Shown: positions 60,076-64,000 of the stretch, one piece after another
Numbering within the stretch: the stretch's first letter is position 1
How the letters are laid out: every line of letters starts with the position of its first letter
Assembly (NCBI GenBank): GCA_964633715.1
Contig: CAZWHQ010000024.1
Coordinates: 1 to 64,000, forward strand
DNA length: 64,000 nucleotides
Direction of reading: 5' to 3'
Source of the DNA: JAUWVG01 sp964633715
GTDB lineage: Bacteria; Acidobacteriota; Aminicenantia; Aminicenantales; Aminicenantaceae
The notes under the pieces: model-generated
What the model was told of the DNA's origin: nothing
Seen by the model: only the letters and a program-made list of their open reading frames with translations
Databases searched by the model: none
Program-made: the position numbers and the translations under genes

Positions 60076-61238
60076 TTGAACGATCAGAACGGATTGGGTG
60101 TATTTGAAAAGTATCTGTCTATATGGGTGCTTCTCTGTATCGCTTTTGGGATGGCGCTTGGAAAGATCGCTCCTGGAATTGCGAAATATCTGGACAGCCT
60201 TGCCATAACGGTCAAGGATGCTCCTTTCGTCTCTCTCCCCATCGCCATCTGCCTCTTTTTTATGATGTATCCCATCATGGTCAAGATTGATTTTGCACGG
60301 GTTTTGCGTGCCGGAAAATCGCCTAAACCTCTCAGTTTGACACTTTTTGCCAACTGGATTGTCAAACCATTCACCATGTATGTGATCGCTTTTTCTTCCT
60401 TGGATTTCTCTTCAAATCCTTCATTGGTGTGGAAGCGATGGATTTTGTGAAGCTTCCCCCAGGGTCAGACTGGGCGGTGGGGACAGTTCGTGGGGCAGGG
60501 GAGGTCGTGCTTCATGATGGTGTAAAGATGCTGCAAATTCCCTTATGGAGGAGTTTCCTTGCCGGATGTTTACTTCTTGGAATTGCTCCCTGCACGGCCA
60601 TGGTTTTGGTCTGGAGTTATCTCGCAAAGGGAAACGATGGGCACACATTGGTGATGGTGGCAGTTAATTCCCTTGTCATGCTTTTTCTCTATGGTCCTCT
60701 TGGAGGATTTCTGCTCGGAGTGGGGAGGCTTCCGGTTCCCTGGCAGGCGCTTGTTCTGTCTATAGGAATCTACGTGGCCCTCCCTCTTATTGCTGGGTAT
60801 TTTTCGCGCCTCCTGATAATCGGATCGAAGGGCGAGGATTGGTTTAAGCAAAAGTTCCTGCACATTCTCACTCCCGTGTCTATCACTGCCTTGTTGGTGA
60901 CGCTGGTTCTCCTTTTTTCTTTTAAAGGGGATATTATCCTGACAAAACCACTGACGATTTTATGGATTGCTATTCCTCTGTTTATTCAAACAAACTTGAT
61001 ATTTTGGATGACATATGGGTTGGCTCGTCTGTGGAAACTGAGCTATGAAGATGCCGCACCTTCTGCGATGATAGGGGCTAGCAACCATTTCGAAGTGGCC
61101 ATCGCCACTGCGGCACTCCTATTTGGTCTTTCTTCTGGTGCAGCGCTGGCCACTGTTGTTGGAGTTCTCATTGAAGTGCCGGTCATGCTGATGCTGGTGC
61201 GAATTTGTCTGAGAACAAAAGGATGGTTCCATGGATAA
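60076..61238 (+). pseudogene. acr3: Arsenite exporter Acr3, frameshifted
   Basis: Acr3 expels arsenite across the inner membrane. The N-terminal frame starts at TTG 60076 (GAGG 5 nt upstream) with FEKYLSIWVLLCIAFGMALGK and runs to 60450. The C-terminal frame (AMDFVKLP... APCTAMVLVWSYLAKGNDGHT, with the functional Cys, to GWFHG) runs in another phase to 61238. The frames would join if the run of five T at 60390-60394 had six, restoring an FFFLGFLFKSFIGVEAMD helix and a protein near 387 aa. Either a homopolymer error in the sequence or a real inactivating mutation. Everything else is intact. Confidence 0.85.
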
Positions 61239-61866
61239 AATGAGCAAGAGAACGGAAAAAGATGTAAAGGTATTGTACAGAAAAGGCCTTCTCCTTGAAT
61301 ATTTCACTGTTATATATAATGTTTTAGAAGCGACGGCCGCCATTGTTTTTGGAAAAATCGCTAACAGCATCGCCCTGATCGGTTTTGGACTCGACAGCAT
61401 CGTGGAATCTCTCTCAGGAATTGTCCTCATCTGGCGCCTGCATAAACATGGGAAAATATCTGAAGAAGAAGAGGAAGAAGTTGAGAGAATGGCCATGAAA
61501 TTTGTGGCTGTAACCTTTTATATTCTGGGTGCTTACGTGCTTTACCAATCCCTGAATAAATTGATCACTAAAGAAATCCCAGATCCCTCCCTTCCTGGAA
61601 TAATATTAGCGGTCGTGTCCATTATTATCATGCCTGTCCTCAGTGTCCAAAAAGTAAAGACCGGAAAACAGATCAAAAGCATGGCGCTGGTCGCCGATGC
61701 GAAGGAAACGTTTGCCTGTGCGTTGCTGTCTGTTGCCCTTCTTGTTGGATTGAGCCTCAATTATGCTTTGGGTTTATGGCAGGCCGATGCCGTGGCCGGA
61801 CTTGTTATCGTGATTTTTCTCTTCCGCGAAGGTCGTGAAAGCTGGGTTGAGGCCAGCAATCCCTAA
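61231..61866 (+). CDS. CDF-like cation efflux family protein, short
   Basis: A 211-aa membrane protein with about five or six spans. GFGLDSIVES in TM2 and LVADAKETFAC in TM5 match the acidic metal-site positions of cation diffusion facilitators. An acidic loop KISEEEEEEVERM follows TM3. The cytosolic C-terminal domain of typical CDF proteins is absent. It overlaps the acr3 frame by 8 nt, so they are likely co-transcribed as metal export genes. The substrate is unknown. Confidence 0.65.
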   Translation: MDKMSKRTEKDVKVLYRKGLLLEYFTVIYNVLEATAAIVFGKIANSIALIGFGLDSIVESLSGIVLIWRLHKHGKISEEEEEEVERMAMKFVAVTFYILGAYVLYQSLNKLITKEIPDPSLPGIILAVVSIIIMPVLSVQKVKTGKQIKSMALVADAKETFACALLSVALLVGLSLNYALGLWQADAVAGLVIVIFLFREGRESWVEASNP

Positions 61867-61869
61867 CGG

Positions 61870-63348
61870 TTAAATTTTTATAACTTTTCGAAAATGAAAT
61901 CCGTAGATGGCCAGGGTGACCGCTATATGAATGAAGCGCGGGCGCTTGATAATTGTCCATGTGATAAGTTTCCAGTACTGCACTCTCTCTTTTCCCCGGA
62001 TCCCGAGAAACCATATGGATTTGAAAAATGCATTGAGATGAGACAATTTGAAATTGATTTTTTTCCTGATGGGTTCAGGCTTGTACGCTTTTAAAAACGT
62101 TATCACCCGCTTATAGTAATTTTTTGGGGAGTAAATTGTGTTTAAGATTTTCTTATAACCGTTTAAAAGGATCTCCGTATTCATCTTAGGGATAAAGTTG
62201 AGTGAAAAGTCCGTGTTGCTCCCAGAGATAGACTTGAGCAGTCTATTCTCGTTTTTTAGGCGTTGATAAAGTCTTGTGCCTTTGGGTGCATTCAACAATC
62301 CCACCATGGCCGTGACAATGCCGCTCTTCTGGATAAAGTTGATTTGTTTTTCAAAAATCGAAAGGGGATCACTATCAAATCCGACAATAAATCCTCCCTG
62401 TACCTGAAGACCGTTTTTCTGAATATTTTTAACACATGCCACCAAGTCTCTATTCTTGTTCAAATATTTATTGCATTCCGCGAGGCTCTCTTCATTGGGA
62501 GTTTCGATACCGATGAAGACCTTGTTGAATCCCGCCTTAGTCATCAATTGCATCAGTTCTTGATCGTCAGCCAAATTTATGGATGCTTCGGTAAAAAAAT
62601 GGAAGGGATATTTTTTCTGTTTCATCCACGCTGTTAATGCCGGGAGGAGCTCCTTCTTGAGTTTTTTTTTATTTCCTATGAAATTATCATCAACAAAAAA
62701 AACGGCTCCTCTCCAACCCTGTTTGTAGATCAGTTCCAGCTCGTTGAGGATCTGTTCTTTATTTTTAGTTCTTGGTTTATGGCCGTTGAGGAGGATTATA
62801 TCGCAAAATTCACAGTTATAAGGGCAGCCCCTTGAGTACTGAATACTCATCGAGGCATATTTCTTCATATTGATGAGATTCCATTGAGGGAGAGGGGTTT
62901 TTTCGATGTCCGGCCAATCGGTTGACCTATAGATGTGCTGCGGATGTCCATTCCCTAAGTCTTTCAGAAACAATGAGAGAGTGTTTTCGGCTTCATCGAG
63001 AACAAAATGGTCCACGCCATCAAATTCATCATATTCCATCGTGAAAAGTGGGCCGCCGGCAACAACAGGGATTTTTAATCTTCCACATATCTCAATAACG
63101 TTTCGGGCAGATTCTTTCTGCACAGCCATGGCACTGATAAAGACATAGTCGGCCCAGAGAATATTTTCATCTGTTAGGGGAGACACATTCAGGTCGACAA
63201 GTTTTGTCTCCCAGTTTTTGGGCAGCATGGATGCCACGGTTAGAAGTCCTAGAGGAGGAAAGGAGGCCTTTTTTGAGATGAATCTCAGGGCATGTTTAAA
63301 GCTCCAGAATGTGTCCGGGTATTTTGGGTAAATGAGAAGAATTTTCAT
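61870..63348 (-). CDS. B12-binding-domain radical SAM protein
   Basis: A 492-aa cobalamin-binding-fold radical SAM enzyme. The N-terminal B12-type Rossmann domain spans about 1-140 (MKILLIYPKY; VVAGGPLFT). The SAM cluster is C175, C179, C182 (GCPYNCEFCD). FFVDDNFIGNKKKLKKELLP and FTEASINLADD, IGIETPNEES are typical of the subgroup with a DUF4070-like C-terminal extension, which often acts as methyltransferase or in lipid-type chemistry. The reaction is not known. It converges on the CDF-like gene with a 3-nt gap. Confidence 0.85.
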   Translation of the reverse strand: MKILLIYPKYPDTFWSFKHALRFISKKASFPPLGLLTVASMLPKNWETKLVDLNVSPLTDENILWADYVFISAMAVQKESARNVIEICGRLKIPVVAGGPLFTMEYDEFDGVDHFVLDEAENTLSLFLKDLGNGHPQHIYRSTDWPDIEKTPLPQWNLINMKKYASMSIQYSRGCPYNCEFCDIILLNGHKPRTKNKEQILNELELIYKQGWRGAVFFVDDNFIGNKKKLKKELLPALTAWMKQKKYPFHFFTEASINLADDQELMQLMTKAGFNKVFIGIETPNEESLAECNKYLNKNRDLVACVKNIQKNGLQVQGGFIVGFDSDPLSIFEKQINFIQKSGIVTAMVGLLNAPKGTRLYQRLKNENRLLKSISGSNTDFSLNFIPKMNTEILLNGYKKILNTIYSPKNYYKRVITFLKAYKPEPIRKKINFKLSHLNAFFKSIWFLGIRGKERVQYWKLITWTIIKRPRFIHIAVTLAIYGFHFRKVIKI

Positions 63349-63354
63349 GGGTAT

Positions 63355-63945
63355 TTAAATCCATCCGAAACGAATAACGGTTTTATTAGCCTTCCAAGAG
63401 AAGAGAGCGGCCAGCGCAATGAGTCCTATGGTCAAGGCTGGATGAAAAGTGCCGTAGACTTGGAGCCCCAAAATAATACTCGCGATCACCATAAACAGGC
63501 AGAATGTGGCAAGTTGTTTCCGTTTCACACGATATGGTTTTAATTTGGCTCCAAAGCCGTCAGGAATGGGAGCATCCGGTCCGATTTCATCCATATATGA
63601 TTCAATTTTTGGCTGAAGCTTGAAGTGCACAAACGACAGCAATCCCATGAGAATGAATAGGATCAGTGTCTTAACAAGCACGATCCAGCTTGTCCAAAGG
63701 GCCGTGATTCCAAGAGGGCCAAAAATAAGCAGAAATATTCCTGAGGCGAATACAGTCAACTGAAAGATGTAACATCGTCCAGCGCCTCTTTTGATGATGT
63801 TTTCCATATAGCGGTCGGCTTGATAGTTAAAGGGGGAGCCAAGAAGAGCACGCTCATTGACCACTATGAGATTAAAAAGCGGAGTCGACATAAACACAAA
63901 ACCCAGCACATGAATAAATTTCATGACGTTGTACAAAACATCCAT
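63355..63945 (-). CDS. Small multi-span membrane protein of unknown function
   Basis: The 196-aa protein has about four or five membrane segments (MKFIHVLGFVFMSTPLFNLIVV, CYIFQLTVFASGIFLLIFG, VLVKTLILFILMGLLSF, FCLFMVIASIILGLQV, PALTIGLIALAALF). Start ATG 63945. The first span, with HVLGFVFMSTPLF, recalls CopD/DUF2269-type proteins, but I cannot assign it. It is 6 nt upstream of the radical SAM gene on the same strand, so the two likely share a transcript. Its own upstream region is cut by the window end (only 55 nt visible). Confidence 0.6.
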   Translation of the reverse strand: MDVLYNVMKFIHVLGFVFMSTPLFNLIVVNERALLGSPFNYQADRYMENIIKRGAGRCYIFQLTVFASGIFLLIFGPLGITALWTSWIVLVKTLILFILMGLLSFVHFKLQPKIESYMDEIGPDAPIPDGFGAKLKPYRVKRKQLATFCLFMVIASIILGLQVYGTFHPALTIGLIALAALFSWKANKTVIRFGWI

Positions 63946-64000
63946 ATTCTACGCCTTAAGCATTCAAAATAGAAATTAATCTTCAGAGGATACTATAGCG

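Noticed and set aside
60390..60394. Calling two separate complete genes at the acr3 locus
   Set aside because: The two frames align to one Acr3 protein in order and a single T restores continuity.

Overview
The first 33 kb of this window is one unbroken run of plus-strand translation and transcription genes. In order it holds a four-tRNA cluster (Thr-TGT, Tyr, Gly, Thr-GGT), tuf, rpmG, tRNA-Trp, secE, nusG, rplK-A-J-L, rpoB-rpoC, then the str operon (rpsL, rpsG, fusA, a second tuf), then the S10, spc and alpha operons (rpsJ through rplQ, including secY, adk, map, infA and rpmJ). The two tuf genes look base-for-base identical over 1,231 bp. A strong sigma70-type promoter with an extended -10 lies before rpsL. 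Many genes overlap by 1 to 10 bases, and GTG/TTG starts are common.

A long nested palindrome at 33104-33192 closes this block. It ends the convergent rplQ and mltD-like genes and overlaps both stop codons. The rest is general bacterial housekeeping in short directional groups: (1) minus: a nucleotidyltransferase/HD tRNA CCA-adding enzyme, galE and an SLT/LysM lytic transglycosylase lipoprotein; (2) plus: an exported LEA14/WHy-like protein, a GT2 glycosyltransferase and a nitroreductase; (3) an outer-membrane-type beta-barrel protein (minus) divergent from a Sua5/YciO-type protein (plus); (4) minus: larC, folE, metG and a Tat-exported PqqB-like metallo-hydrolase; (5) a large exported M14 peptidase (minus) divergent from mtnP, a PfkB kinase and tryptophanase (plus); (6) a YncE-propeller/phosphoesterase lipoprotein, a small unknown protein, a second long palindrome, then queA, ruvB, ruvA, ruvC and a YebC-family protein, all minus; (7) plus: a frameshifted Acr3 arsenite exporter and a short CDF-like transporter; (8) minus: a B12-binding radical SAM protein and a small membrane protein.

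The organism is a Gram-negative-type bacterium. Lipoproteins, a barrel protein ending in YWF, and a lytic transglycosylase support this. Cysteine-bearing forms of S4, S14, L24, L33 and L36, a long RpoB with an eight-cysteine insertion, larC, B12 radical SAM and tryptophanase point to an anaerobic or microaerobic lineage outside the well-studied Proteobacteria. Aminicenantes/Acidobacteriota-like is my guess. This is inference; no database search was possible.

I saw no CRISPR array, prophage, complete insertion sequence, rRNA or origin, and no obviously new multi-gene defence or biosynthetic system. The most unusual signals are the RpoB cysteine insertion, the two long palindromes abutting stop codons, the atypical EF-Tu with its identical duplicate, the extended L7/L12 N-terminus, the mtnP-pfkB-tnaA operon and the single-base acr3 frameshift.
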